A stretch of 64,000 bases of DNA from Syngnathus acus (lineage: Eukaryota; Chordata; Actinopteri; Syngnathiformes; Syngnathidae): positions 631,001 to 695,000 of the forward strand of contig NC_051087.1 of the NCBI RefSeq assembly GCF_901709675.1, given 5' to 3'. The translations under genes and the position numbers were made by a program. Below the pieces are notes generated by a model. The model did no database searches and had not been told where the DNA came from. It worked only from the letters and a program-made list of their open reading frames with translations. Shown in pieces: positions 11,321 to 24,279 of this stretch. Positions within the stretch are counted from its first letter, which is position 1. Each line of letters begins with the position of its first letter.

Positions 11321-14300
11321 CGGGAGGGCTTACGGTGGTGAACTCAAAGTAGTAGAGGCAGTTGTCAGTGAGGATGAACCATCGCCTCTTCCACGTCTTC
11401 ACTCGGCCGCCTTCGGCCCCCCCAAAAAAACAAATGGTCATGAAAAAGGCCAAAGGAGGAAAGAAGAGAGCGCACATTTACCCAGCTTGAGGAGCCATCC
11501 TTCTCTGTCGGGGTTGAAGAACGTGTGCGTCAGGTCGTTGCCGTCGTCCTCGGGAATCTTGAAGGGCTCCTTGCGGATGCTCTCGTAAAGTTTCTATGAG
11601 GGGAAAAAAAAAAACGTTTATTGACACCACCACAAAAAGGACGGAGCGGCGCTTTTTACCGAGAGCAGCTCTACGGGGAGGTCGCGGCCGTTGTTGATGC
11701 CTTTGTTCATGCAAACAAATCGCTCCAGCGTGGTCTTGTCCTTCACGTTGGGGTTGTGCAAGCTGGTGTTCAGCATGATGATGGCGAACGACAAGATGTA
11801 GCACGTGTCTGTGCACAGGAAGTGACATCACGGAAGAGGCCCAGACCAGCAGAAGTATGGGTCAATGCTCAAATGAAAAGGTTCTGGTTCCGGTCCTGAA
11901 CCAAAACTTACCGGTGGACTGGAAGACGTTTGCGTTGCATTGGCAGTATCGCGCGGCAAACGCCTCCATCATGCGGTCGATCTTCTGGGCCTCGCCGGGC
12001 AGACGGAAACTCCACAGGAACTGTCTGCCGGCCGGCCGGCCAGGTGAAATGAAATGTGATGGACGTCATTAGTATGATGTCATAAGATGACATCAGAGCG
12101 TGTGGACGCAGACCTCAGCGCCTGGACCAAGTTGAGGTCGGAGAACTCGTGAAGTTCCACAAAGGCCTTCAAGGTTTGCAGGTGGAGCTCGTCCCTGATG
12201 AAAAAGAACAACAATTCATGGTCCTTGGCTGAATTTTCCAGAAAGTCTCCGCCCAGCAAAGATTTTGGAGGTGGACGCGGTCGTTCACCTTTCTCCCAGG
12301 AACTCTCCGATGGCCGTCTTGTTGAGGCCCTCCTCCTTGTAGAGGAAGTCGGCGATGCATGCAGCGCTCTTCTCCAATAACTTGTTCTCCACCAGGTAAT
12401 TGATACCCTGAACCACACACACACACCTCAAGTGATGACAAATCAAGGTCAATCCAGATCTGATCCAGATCTGCTCCAGATGGCACATTGTAAACGCAAC
12501 ACGCTCTGCTTTTGCATGTTAAAAGCAGTGCGCTCTGCTCAAAAGGGAGTCTGCATGGAAAAAAAGTTCGTTTTTGTCCCTCTCGTCCTTTCACATCTTC
12601 AAATGATGCATTGAGGTCCACGTTTGCAGTACACAAACAACTGCTGCGATGTGTCGAGTGTGGCGGAAACAGCACAGGCGGCGGCGACACGCTAAACAGG
12701 AAGTGGTCGCTTCTCCGAGACGGCTCGGGCAAACAAAGGCGGCAAAAAAGCACTTGGACTTTTTGCCGCTCACCTTCTTAGGGTCCATGTTGAATTTTTT
12801 CTTCCCATTGGAGAATTGTTTCCTTCCCATGCTTTTGCTGCAAGAAAACACAAAACACTTTTTGATGACAAGTCACCAAAACAACAGCTTGGTTTGGAAA
12901 TTTGGAGTTGCCTGGCTGCAATTGAACCAAATGCCGAGGACCTGTTTGGTCCCAAAAATAGCCACTTCTGACCAAAATGGCGGATTGACTTTGTTTTGCC
13001 AGGCATGGCTTTGTGAGACTTCATTTTATTTTATTTTGGGATTTCTTTGTGTGGGTCTACCATATGTCAGATTGCGAAGTAAAAGTTTCCAAAATATGCT
13101 CTGCCATTTTTTGATGCTCACGCTAGACCGGCCTACCTTTCCTCGGTCTCGGCCAAGTCGAAATTGAGAATCTCGGCCATTACGCTGTCAATCTCATCCT
13201 TGAGTTTCTGCACACACACACACACACGCGCGCGCACACACACACGCACACCAAGAAAAGTCTCCATCAAATGTCCAAGATGTCTTTTGTCATGATCAAA
13301 GATGGTACCTGGATGTCATCCAGAAGTCCTTTCTTGTGCATCTTGATGCTCTCCAACTCCAACATTTCGGCCGTTGTGAAACCCGACAGAACTGCAACAG
13401 CCCAGATGAAATCAAATCATCCAAAATATCAAATATGTGACAAAAACAACAATCTGGCTGATTCTGGAACAAAAGTGGCCTTCTACTTGATGGCCCACAT
13501 TGTATGTGAGCTTCTGCATCAGTAACTTGATTGCTGTGGACTAACGAAAGCGGACGGAGGTGTGATCATGTGATCGTCACAGCGCCCCCTCGTGGCGCAT
13601 GCTCGCTTCTTGTGAATGACACGGTGAGCCAAACGCCCTTCCTGTGTGCTGCTTGTGCAACACGCACGCACGCACACACACACGCACGCACGCACGAGGA
13701 GAAAGAAGAAGCAGCGTTTAAATAGTCGCCATATGGAGGAAATGAGAGCACGCTTGACTTTGCTCTGCTCAAAAATGTAGAGACACTTTCCCATTGAGGA
13801 GCATTAGAAAGCATCTCTAAAGATTTGCAATGACTATTGGCTCGCTTTGAAAGGAGGTTTGCATGTTTACATTTGTGTCTCGGTTCAAGTTTTAGGGGAA
13901 ATTGAAAAGAACCGAAAGTTAAATTTGGAATTCAAAATAAAGCAGTGGCAGAACGACTCAAATGTGGGTTTGAACGTCATTTTGGTTTGTACTGCCTCTC
14001 TCTGGTTTAAAAGGACTATTCTTCAAACGCTTTGTATCACATTTATATGACTAGAATATTGTATCTCAACATACACGTATTATATTATATTTTTTTCATT
14101 CTAAACTTAAAATGTCATTTTAAACTAAACAGCTATCAACAAACATTTTTAAATGCAAAACAAATTTGTAATTTATTCAATGGCCAGGGGGAAAAAATCA
14201 AGTTATGTATAAATTCAAAACTTTGAAGTAAAAAGAAGGAAATAAAATCAAAATTCTGAACATTTAAAAGGCAACCCAAAATGTCAAAGGCAAGGGGGAA

Positions 14301-14364
14301 AAAAAACCCCAGGAAACAAATATTTAAAAAATAAAATAAAATTCATCTTACCCATGTCAGTCAT
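10476..14364 (-). CDS. cyth4: Cytohesin-4, Sec7/PH-domain Arf GEF
   Basis: Thirteen coding exons on the minus strand: 14364-14352, 13391-13309, 13207-13137, 12837-12774, 12407-12289, 12194-12114, 12024-11912, 11808-11660, 11593-11482, 11410-11334, 11062-10988, 10919-10765, 10557-10476 (397 aa; human CYTH4 394). An N-terminal coiled coil (about 1-60: [27 protein letters not shown]) precedes [19 protein letters not shown]. The Sec7 domain ([66 protein letters not shown]) includes the catalytic glutamate in GEFLGER that drives GDP release from Arf. The PH domain runs from [13 protein letters not shown] to ERDSWIHAI, followed by a basic C-terminus (QRKKKLIKQ). The join gives KLGGRVK, the two-glycine PH form. 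Assignment to CYTH4 rests partly on adjacency to rac2. The gene is head-to-head with rac2. Confidence 0.93.
11219..11320. repeat. (GA)n microsatellite in cyth4 intron
   Basis: About 100 bp of GA repeat, initially interrupted as GACA, directly next to the donor of the exon ending at 11334. It lies in the intron and gives CT-rich pre-mRNA in the sense direction. Confidence 0.95.
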
Positions 14365-14633
14365 GAGCTCCACCAAAATAAAAAACGCAGCGTGACAAAA
14401 GCAGAGTGAGCTGGTGTGGATGCTGCTTCAGCACAAAGCGTCCAAAGTGACACTTGAATGACAGACACATTCACCCCCCACCCCCAAGAAAAATAACAGG
14501 AAGTCACCCTTTCAAAATAAAACCACTGAATGGACATCAGGAAGGAACATGATGTGCTGACATTTTTTTAATCAATCATATGTCATGTTCCAGCAGTGAT
14601 GTCTTGAACTTCCTTTTCTTGTCCAAACACATA

Positions 14634-14663
14634 CAAAAAAAAAAAAAAAAAATTAAATTAAAA

Positions 14664-14694
<31 letters not shown>

Positions 14695-14732
14695 TGTATA
14701 TGTGTGTGTGTGTGTGTGTCTGTTAGTCTGCA

Positions 14733-14763
<31 letters not shown>
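14634..14763. repeat. Poly-A, (TA)n and (TG)n compound repeat
   Basis: Poly-A passes into (TA)n, then (TG)n near 14700-14720, then (TA)n again to about 14763. This is simple sequence in the cyth4-rac2 interval. Confidence 0.95.
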
Positions 14764-14767
<4 letters not shown>

Positions 14768-14835
14768 GAATAGAATAGATCTTTATTGTCATTGTCACCT
14801 GTACAACGAAATTTAAAAAGTGCCAACCAAAAAGT
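14764..14835 (-). mobile_element. 3' end fragment of an L2-type LINE
   Basis: Read on the minus strand it contains AAATTTCGTTGTACAGGTG, then GACAATGACAATAAAG, then an (ATTCT)n tail. The CAACGAAATTTCGTT and ACAATAAAG blocks match the 3' end of the larger LINE at 26.1 kb in this same window. Only the last 70 or so bases are present, a common 5'-truncated insertion. Confidence 0.7.
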
Positions 14836-15046
14836 GCCAATATATATATATATATATATACATACGTATATACAGGAAGCTGAAAACAAGCGACTGCGAC
14901 ACCTCAACCGCCTGCACAGCACACACATAAAGTGAGAAGTGCGCATGTGTGTGTGTGTTGCATGTGTGTGTTACAGCTTCCTGTGTTGTCACACGGTATC
15001 TCGTCTTTGAGTGTGTGTGTGTGTGTTGAGTGTGAAGAGGCGCAGC

Positions 15047-17064
<2,018 letters not shown>

Positions 17065-17378
17065 CCTCAGGTGACCTTTGACTTGAAAATCAGGACCACA
17101 ACAGCAGTATCATGAAATAGCACTTATTGTCTTTTTACCAATTGTTTGTTTTCTTTCATATCTAAGCCAGAAAACTGTCAAATGTATTTTTTGTTTTCCA
17201 TCATGAGGCAGAACAAAGTCCTTCATTTTTCCAATCAGAAGATTAGCGCAAGCAGGTATCGACCGATGGCCTTCCTCAAGAACGTCGAACGCTTGAACGC
17301 ACGCGAGAAATGCCAGCAAAGTGGACGGACATGAAGCTAAGCTGTGTCAAAGCTGATGCTCACGCAAACGGATGAGAA

Positions 17379-17384
17379 AATAAA
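17379..17384 (+). terminator. Polyadenylation signal of rac2
   Basis: AATAAA about 315 bases after the rac2 stop. Confidence 0.6.
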
Positions 17385-17779
17385 TGCTTCTTGCTGTCAT
17401 TTCAAAAAGAAAAGTCAAGGCCTGCAAGCCCCTCATTCATCTCCATTTGACCTGTGTGTGTGTGTCTCCGTGTAAGAAAGTTACATTGCAACTTGAAAGT
17501 ATACGACATCAAATTTCTGGTCACATGACCTTTAACTAAGAAAATTCCTAAAATATATTTTTTTTTTCTGGAAAATGACTCAAAAAAGAAAGCAGGTGAA
17601 GAAAATTGCAATTTTTTCCCTCCCAAATTATTGAGTGACTTTTTTTTGCTGGACTTTGGCTCGCTTTCCGACCGTTTGACATTGAGAATGCGTGCCGATT
17701 TGGTATGTATAGCGGCGCCTTGATCGATACGCTCTTAGCGCGTCACCAGAAAAAAAAAAAAAGGGAGTTTGGGAGGGAG

Positions 17780-17892
17780 CAGCTGAGCGGATGGAGCGTG
17801 CTTGCCTCTGGAGGCTGTCTGGCTGTCTGTCTGTCTGGCTGCATCTTCACGCCTGCTCCGTCATTTTGGACAGGGACTCTCAATCGGAACAG
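17780..17892 (+). other. sstr3: Probable non-coding first exon of sstr3
   Basis: The segment is rich in CTGTCTGG repeats and ends in an ideal donor, CGGAACAG then gtaagt (end 17892). The first strong acceptor on the same strand just before the receptor start is gcgcgcag at 19607, so a 5' UTR intron of 17893-19607 is inferred. The transcription start within about 17700-17800 is not resolved. Only the splice-site match supports this. Confidence 0.45.
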
Positions 17893-19069
17893 GTAAGTCT
17901 TTTGGATTCCCTGGTAAACACTTTTGGGAGTATCATTAGGAAAAAAACATGATGGATTTTGGGGTGACAAAATGTTTCAACTGGAGCAGGAATTTGATTC
18001 TTCACACATGGGGAGACTTTTTTGTTTTTCATTTAAATTGTTTATTTGCAATTTTTGTGCTAAGTATGAAAGCATATTGGATGATGTATTTCAACTGTAT
18101 TAATAGTCTAATTAATATTCTATATCTGCATTCTTGTATTTATCAGACACGCTATTTTGAATGATTGGATTTATTTTGGTCTTATAATGAATGCATTCAG
18201 TATGCATACAAGTGATTTGTGTCGAATCATTTGGAATGTTTGTCACATCATTTCATGAGTCCCGTATTGCATTGACTTTCTGTTTTTATGGATCATTGTA
18301 CCTTTGTATTGTTTCTATTGCATTGTTATTGTCTTTATTATTAAGTGCATAATGAATCATTTTTCAAATTCTGTTATCATCCATTTTGAGGATTTATGTT
18401 TCGTCTCAGGTGTTGCTTGAAATGAGCAAAAATGTATTTTTAAAATATTTGTTAAACTATTTTACATATGATATTTTTATCATGAATACTATATCATGAT
18501 GGACAATGTCTGGCGTCTGTGTTAACGTGAAAGCGTTCAATCGCGCACTGTCCCTCGTCCATGACAGGACAGCGATTGATTATTTTGGGCGAATTTACGA
18601 TCTCATCAATATTGAGGCCATCTGAGAGAACGGAGCAATTTCCCCGGCGTACAGGAGCAAATTGATTCAAATCGACGTTGTCGTCGATGAATCGACTTCT
18701 GCTCGTGTACGCACACGTCGAGCCACCTGAGCGCTACTTGATGCCCAATGGCCGTGCGTCACGTTGTCATTGTGTTGCTTGTCACCCAATCGGCCCCGTG
18801 TCGTTAATTAGCGCTGGGCTTGATCTGGGAAAACACCCAGCATGCATTATGGTGGCATTTCTTTTTTTTTCTTGACCCATGCGTGGTAAGTTCTCGCTCC
18901 CGTAGTTTTCCCTTAGCGCCAAATTACATCAAGGTTGACAAGATGCAGGCCAAATTGTCGGAGAGTTTTTTTTTTCTTGTTTTAGATAGAGAGTTTCAGT
19001 TGTTTGAGAGTTGTACTTTACTTTTTTTTTTTTTCTTTCTTCCACATGCACTGGCGTCCAGTTGGTCAG

Positions 19070-19340
19070 GGTTCACGGCGGTTGTTTATCCTCCCTATGT
19101 GGGAACATTTTATCCCCAGCCGAGCGGCGCCAATTATCGGCCATTACAAGCAAAGGCCGCGGGTGTGCCTGCGCGCCGCGTAGTGACCATTAGCCAGCCT
19201 TGTTTTGGTTGTGATGGCGTCGGAGCGCCAAGATAATGAGCGCCTTACCATTCAGCTGGCCTCCGTCCGCTTCATCTATTGACATACAGAGTGGAAACAT
19301 CTGGCAGGCCATTTAAAGGACGACAAGACCATTGTTTGCC
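19070..19340. promoter_or_regulatory. Candidate regulatory block upstream of sstr3
   Basis: The stretch has balanced composition and no repeats, unlike its flanks. It contains E-boxes (CAGCTG near 19254, CATCTG near 19299) and GATA- and TAAT-like cores (AGATAATGAG near 19231), followed by CATTTAAAGG. It lies in the inferred 5' UTR intron. Conservation cannot be checked here. Confidence 0.25.
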
Positions 19341-19635
19341 TTGTTTGACGGGTTATGCATTTGACCAAAAAAAAAAGAATTTGGTCAACTCTAGCGGTAG
19401 GTTATTCATGACGCAACTTTATGGAAAATAAAAACATCACCTGCGAGTGGCTGGCGACCAATTCAGGGTGTCGTCCGCCTTTCGCCCGATGTCAGCCGGC
19501 CGGGATTGGCGCCAACATCTCCGGCGACCCTGAACAGGATGGATGGATGGATGGAAGTCGCAAAGCAAAGTGGCTCATTTTCTGTTTTCACCTGACGGAG
19601 CGCGCAGGTTTCCCGAATGCCAGCCGACGGTCCCC

Positions 19636-20972
19636 ATGGAGCTCCTTCCGATTAGCCAGGACGTCGTCCCCTCTGCCGCCTGGTCCCTTTTCAACGGCAC
19701 CCACAACTTGACCGGGGAAGCGCCGCCGAGGTCAGAGGGACCCCTCCCGGGCCCGGCGGGCGTCTTGATCCCACTCATCTACGGCGTGGTGTGCGCTGTA
19801 GGCCTGGCGGGCAACACCCTGGTGATCCACGTGGTGGTCAACCACAGCCCGGGGTCGTCGGCCACCAACATCTACATCCTCAACCTGGCCGTGGCCGACG
19901 AGCTCTTCATGCTGGGCCTTCCGTTCCTGGCGGCCCAGAACGCGCTCCTCTCCTGGCCCTTCGGCTCGCTCCTCTGCCGGGTGGTGATGACGGTGGACGC
20001 CATCAACCAGTTCACCAGCATCTTCTGCCTCGCCGTCATGTCCGTGGACCGCTACCTGGCCGTGGCGCAGCCCGTGCGGGCCGGGCGCTGGCGGCGCCCC
20101 CCGGTGGCCAAGGCGGTGAGCGCGGCGCTGTGGCTGGGTTCCTTCGTGGTGGTGCTTCCGGTGGTGGCGTTCGCCGACGTGAGGCAAGGGGACGGGGACT
20201 GCGGAATCGTGTGGCCGGAGCCGGTCGAACTTTGGAAGACCGTCTTCATCGTGTACACCTTCGCGGTGGGATTCTGCGGCCCCCTGCTGGTCATCTGCAT
20301 ATGCTACCTGCTCATCGTCATCAAGGTAAGGAGTGCTTCGGCAAGCGTTGACGTGGCCGCCGTAAAAAGGAAGGGATGGATCATTTTGGTATCGATAACG
20401 GATCGTTTGGTCCTCAGGTCCGCAGCGTCGGCAAACGCGCTCAGGCGACATCGTCGCGGCGCCGTCGTTCCGAGCGCAAGGTGACCCGCATGGTGGTGGT
20501 GGTGGTGGCCGTGTTTGTGCTGTGCTGGCTCCCCTTCTACGCCCTCAACATCGTCAACCTCTTGGTGGTTCTGCCCGGCGACCTGCGAGGCCTCTACTTC
20601 TTCGTGGTGGCCCTGTCCTACGCCAACAGCTGCGCCAACCCCATCCTCTACGCCTTCCTGTCCGACAACTTCAAGCGGGGGTTCCGCAGGGCTCTGTGCC
20701 GGGCCTCACGCCGGGTGCGCAGCCACCAAAGGGTGGACTCGGACGGGGGGCGGCGCCCCACCGAGGACTGGGGCGGCATGGTTGCGCGCGGGCCGGGGAG
20801 CCGAGGGGAAGGGGCCGAGTGCGGCGAAGCGAGCCCGCAAAAGAACAGGACGGAAGGTCCGCAAGGTTCTGGGAGAGAGGGGACTCCCGAGGAGGAGAAT
20901 GGAGGAGGACGGGAGCAGGGAGAGCCAAAGTCACAAAATGAAAAGTCGGCGCTGGAAATCAGCTGCTTGTGA
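19636..20972 (+). CDS. sstr3: Somatostatin receptor type 3 (GPCR)
   Basis: Two coding exons, 19636-20325 and 20418-20972 (414 aa; human SSTR3 418). ATG 19636 is preferred over an upstream in-frame ATG at 19543, because an acceptor at 19607 separates them. The N-terminus has N-glycosylation sites NGT and NLT. The class A motifs are present: NLAVADE (TM2), the aspartate of [10 protein letters not shown] (TM3, the amine-binding Asp of somatostatin receptors), [20 protein letters not shown] (TM6) and [11 protein letters not shown] (TM7 NPxxY). The long Gly/Glu-rich tail ends ALEISCL, similar to the MRISYL end of SSTR3. The receptor couples to Gi, and in mammals sits on neuronal primary cilia. A 92-bp GT-AG intron splits the third intracellular loop after LLIVIK, whereas mammalian SSTR coding regions are known as intronless. 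The location next to rac2 matches human chromosome 22. Confidence 0.92.
20326..20417 (+). other. Intron in the third intracellular loop of sstr3
   Basis: Starts gtaaggag and ends tcctcag, 92 bases, not a multiple of three. Splicing joins VIK to VRSVGKRAQ and restores TM6-TM7. Retention would end translation at 20484 after TM5. Confidence 0.85.
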
Positions 20973-21183
20973 CTGGCGTGTCCTTTGCGGGTTTCAAACT
21001 TAATGTGTTCCCTTTAGGAAACACAAAACTCCTCAATGATGTCAAGAGACCAAAGAGTCTTTTGTACTCCATTGGAGACCCAACTGTCACTTTCAAAGCC
21101 TTCATTTCACAACCTAACCCTGCCCTCAAAGCGTCATTAAACACCATAAGTAAAAACTTTCAACTCAACTGGATGTGCGTCGG

Positions 21184-21311
21184 CGCTAAAGCTAAGCGCT
21201 AATGCTAAGCGCTAATGCTAAGCGCTAATGCTAAGCGCCAATGCTAAGCGCTAAAGCTAAGCGCTAAAGCTAAGCGCTAAAGCTAAGCGCTACAACTAAG
21301 CGCTAAAGCTA
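21184..21311. repeat. 13-bp minisatellite GCTAAGCGCTAAW
   Basis: About ten head-to-tail copies of GCTAAGCGCTAAT, with the last base drifting to A in later copies. Each unit contains the palindrome AGCGCT. It lies 210 bases downstream of the sstr3 stop, probably in the 3' UTR. Confidence 0.95.
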
Positions 21312-21702
21312 GTTCAACCTCAGTGTGGCTGCTGCTAATATAGTTATTGTTGTCTAGATATAGTATATGTATGGTTAATATGTGTAAAATATTCAAGTGT
21401 TATAAGGTATTAACAAAAAAAAAAGCTGAGACTTAAGATAAGAATTCAGTTTTATTGTATTCTTTTTTTTTGTGGTGCAACTAAGCGCGACATTGTGGAG
21501 ATTGCAGTGAAATCCTATTGTGTATTTATTGGACGCTGGCATTTATTTTTTTACATTATAAAAAAAAATCTAGATTTGAAAACAGGTCAATTTGACTGGT
21601 TTATATAGTAATTGTTGTAGCAATTATTGTATGCTTTTGTGTTTGTTATGACTATTTTCATAGGATAGCCGCCATTTTACGCTACCGTATTTGTTTGTAC
21701 AA

Positions 21703-21708
21703 AATAAA
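21703..21708 (+). terminator. Possible polyadenylation signal of sstr3
   Basis: AATAAA about 730 bases after the sstr3 stop. It is the first canonical plus-strand hexamer clearly seen there. Confidence 0.4.
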
Positions 21709-21863
21709 ATCACAATTGCCGTTCGATGGCTCTGTGAAATCAATTGAAATGAAGGAGCGATAACGCCTCCTAGAGACCAAAATACAAACTTGACTACAGC
21801 CATTTTCTTTTTTTGGCAGGGAGTAATTAGCATACTAATCACCTGCCCATGAGTACCGCGTCC

Positions 21864-23118
21864 TCATTCGGGCACCACGTCGGCGATCCACTTGAGGTAG
21901 GGCGGGTTGCCTTGGTGGATGGGCAGGCTGATGACTTCGGCCACCTCGTACGGGTGGTTCTGACTGCGAGCGGCGAGGAACAGCGCGCTCGTTAAAATGC
22001 AACAGGGCGCCCCCGATTGACGCACGACTCGAGGACTTACCGCACGTAGTCGGTGAGAGCGAGGACCTTGGAGCTTCTGGTCTTGATCATCTAAATGGGC
22101 CGAAAACGCGCGTCAAACGTCTCGACGTGCATTTTGAAAGGGCCGCTGGCTCGCTCACCAGCAGAACCTCGCTGTCCTCCTGGATGGCCCCTTGCCATTC
22201 GTACCTGGCGATATTAACGACAGCAAAGTTTGACCTGGGCGAAGAATATCCTCCGAATAATCGTGTCGGTGGTTCTCATCAAATACCACCTGAAAAAGTA
22301 CTTAGCTGCTCAATAAATAATAATACGAATCTTGTATTGGGACAGTAGGTAGCATTTACCAGCAGAGGAAGCCCAGGTAAAGGGCCACACTTTTGAGAAT
22401 AACTAACCCAAACTACGAATGACGGATCTTTGTAAAAGTATGATCAGATTGTCTGACGTTAGTTCAAGGTTGCTCCATCAATGAGAGAAGTGTCATTTTG
22501 TTGTGAGCAGCATTGCGCGCGAGTGCGACACTTACACGGATGTGACGGCTGGAACAATGTTGACGCAGGCGGCCAGCTTCTGCTGCACGATGCCCCTGCG
22601 CCAGCAACACAAAACAAACAACACATATTGAGAAAATGTTTTCTTTTGTTTACACTCTTCAAAGAGCACCAATAATATGTGCATTTTTATCAGCAATTAT
22701 ATGCATTAGACATTTAGTATACATTTGATCCTTGTTAAAATATAAAAAAAAAAATCTAATATCTATTGTAAAATATTAAAAAAGATGAAAATAATCGGCA
22801 AAAGAACGCAATTTTTTGAATTAGAAAAAGATACTGGAAAAACTAAATGGAGTGTGGAACAGAATGTAAAATAAGACTGAGCAAAAATGCTTCCTGCTGC
22901 GTCACACACCACACGATGAAGATCAAAATAAGACTGAGCAAAAATGCTTCCTGCTGCATCATACACCACACGATGAAGATCATGAGCAACCTGGCCAAGT
23001 CTTTGGCCACCGTGTCGTTGGGGCAGGTGACGAAGGCGGCCGAGTGCGCGCCAGACGCATACGTCTCGGAAGCCATGGAGAAAGCCCTCGGTCCCACGCT
23101 CCTCAGCAGCTGGAACAT
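21864..23118 (-). CDS. cuta: CutA divalent-cation tolerance homologue
   Basis: Five coding exons on the minus strand: 23118-22991, 22595-22536, 22204-22159, 22090-22041, 21963-21864 (127 aa). The CutA1 fold is recognisable: [75 protein letters not shown] and [15 protein letters not shown]. CutA proteins are small trimers. In bacteria they affect copper tolerance, and in mammals they are linked to acetylcholinesterase anchoring. The start used, [14 protein letters not shown], is the first ATG after a good acceptor (ctcggtcag) at about 23140. MASETYASG, 14 codons later, is an alternative like the human MASG start. A non-coding exon may lie near 23340-23420. Human CUTA is on chromosome 6, so this gene breaks the chromosome 22 synteny of the window. 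Confidence 0.93.
22867..22983. repeat. 57-bp tandem duplication in cuta intron
   Basis: Two adjacent copies (about 22868-22925 and 22926-22983) sharing ATAAGACTGAGCAAAAATGC and CACCACACGATGAAGATC, with two substitutions. The array abuts the donor side of the first coding exon (22991). Confidence 0.9.
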
Positions 23119-24270
23119 AAACACGCTCAGCAGCACCGTCTGACCGAGGAGAGGAGAAAATGAGGTCATGAGAGCAAACACTTTTGCAGACTTACTGTGG
23201 GGAAAGGAGCAAAGAGCGCAGCCTTTTAATACTAAAAAAAAAGGAGCAAAGAGCGCAGCCTTTTAATACTAACTTAATAGAAGATGCAGACTTTCTTCAT
23301 AAATAGTAAAGTTACATTGACGCACAAGTCTTATAGATTGTACAGCTTGTACACACTAACCAGAAGCCAACCTTGCAGCGCCTCAAAGCGGGGATGTCCA
23401 ATACGCATGCCCCAAACACGTATGGCTGCTTGGGACAAGACACAAGCACATTCGTTAAACAAACACCACAACTAAGAACGTAATGTCGTTCTCTCGGGAC
23501 TTTCAATAAAAACATCTAGCTTACACATTTGCATTTACATAAAAAAACAAGTAAACACATTTTAATCATGCTCAAAAAATGTCGCGTCGAAAGTTTTGCT
23601 TCACCACCTGTCACGCCTCCTTTGTCAAAACAAGCGGTTAGCGTATATTAGCCCCTCAAAGGCAACTCAAGGCCTCTTTATAGGACGTATTTAAAGAGTA
23701 TATCAGTGCCATAAGATAAAAACGATAGTGTTGGTGTGTGTTTTAACGTACGTGTCAATTTACCTGCTGTTTATAGCTAGCGCCAAGCGAGCGAGCGACG
23801 ACACTGCCGTAACGTCGAGAACACGAGAAGTTCTACCAGCCGACAACTGATAGTAAGAGATGACAGACACGGGCTGTGTTCAAATATATTCACTTACTAA
23901 TCACAATAAAGGGATTATTTATACTGTGAACTCGACTGTTCACTTATACTCAGGAGAAAATTTGTTTTCCAGCGCTAGTTGATCGCGCAGTTAAATACGT
24001 CATTATGTCGTAAAGTGTGACAACTGCCGTCAATCGTAAAGCCGCGACGTCACTACAAATAAATAAATCGCGTTGGGTTTTGCGACAGATCATTGACATT
24101 GACGACACCACACGTTTGTTTTTAAGGTGGGGGTCGACTTTATTTGTAAAATAAACGACATATTTCATGTTTTTCTCCAGAACGTCTATGGCTCAGTGGG
24201 TAACGGATGGATAAAGTTGAAAAAAAAAAAAAACTATCCCAGAAAAAGATCTAAAATGTAAAATATCATT
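23119..24270. other. cuta 5' flank
   Basis: The segment includes a possible non-coding cuta exon near 23400-23340 (donor CTGCAAG then gttggc on the minus strand). The rest shows no coding signal and is AT-rich. Confidence 0.4.
23202..23272. repeat. 30-bp direct repeat upstream of cuta
   Basis: GGAGCAAAGAGCGCAGCC followed by TTTTAATACTAA occurs twice, about 37 bases apart, separated by poly-A. Confidence 0.9.
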
Positions 24271-24279
24271 TTTAATTTT

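Larger units (their letters stand above)
14365..15046. promoter_or_regulatory. Shared 5' region between cyth4 and rac2
   Basis: The two start codons lie 682 bp apart on opposite strands. The interval holds poly-A, three (TA)n tracts, (TG)n tracts (near 14700-14720, 14944-14960 and 15012-15027) and an inverted L2 tail. No CpG island or TATA box at a useful spacing was seen. The rac2 start may be preceded by an unlocated non-coding exon, and likewise for cyth4. Confidence 0.4.

Noticed and set aside
19732-20451. 239-codon minus-strand frame opposite sstr3
   Set aside because: His/Arg/Gly-rich composition typical of the complement of a GC-rich GPCR exon.
21184-21311. Regular 13-base repeats as a CRISPR-like array
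   Set aside because: Head-to-tail copies without spacers, in a vertebrate genome. It is a minisatellite.
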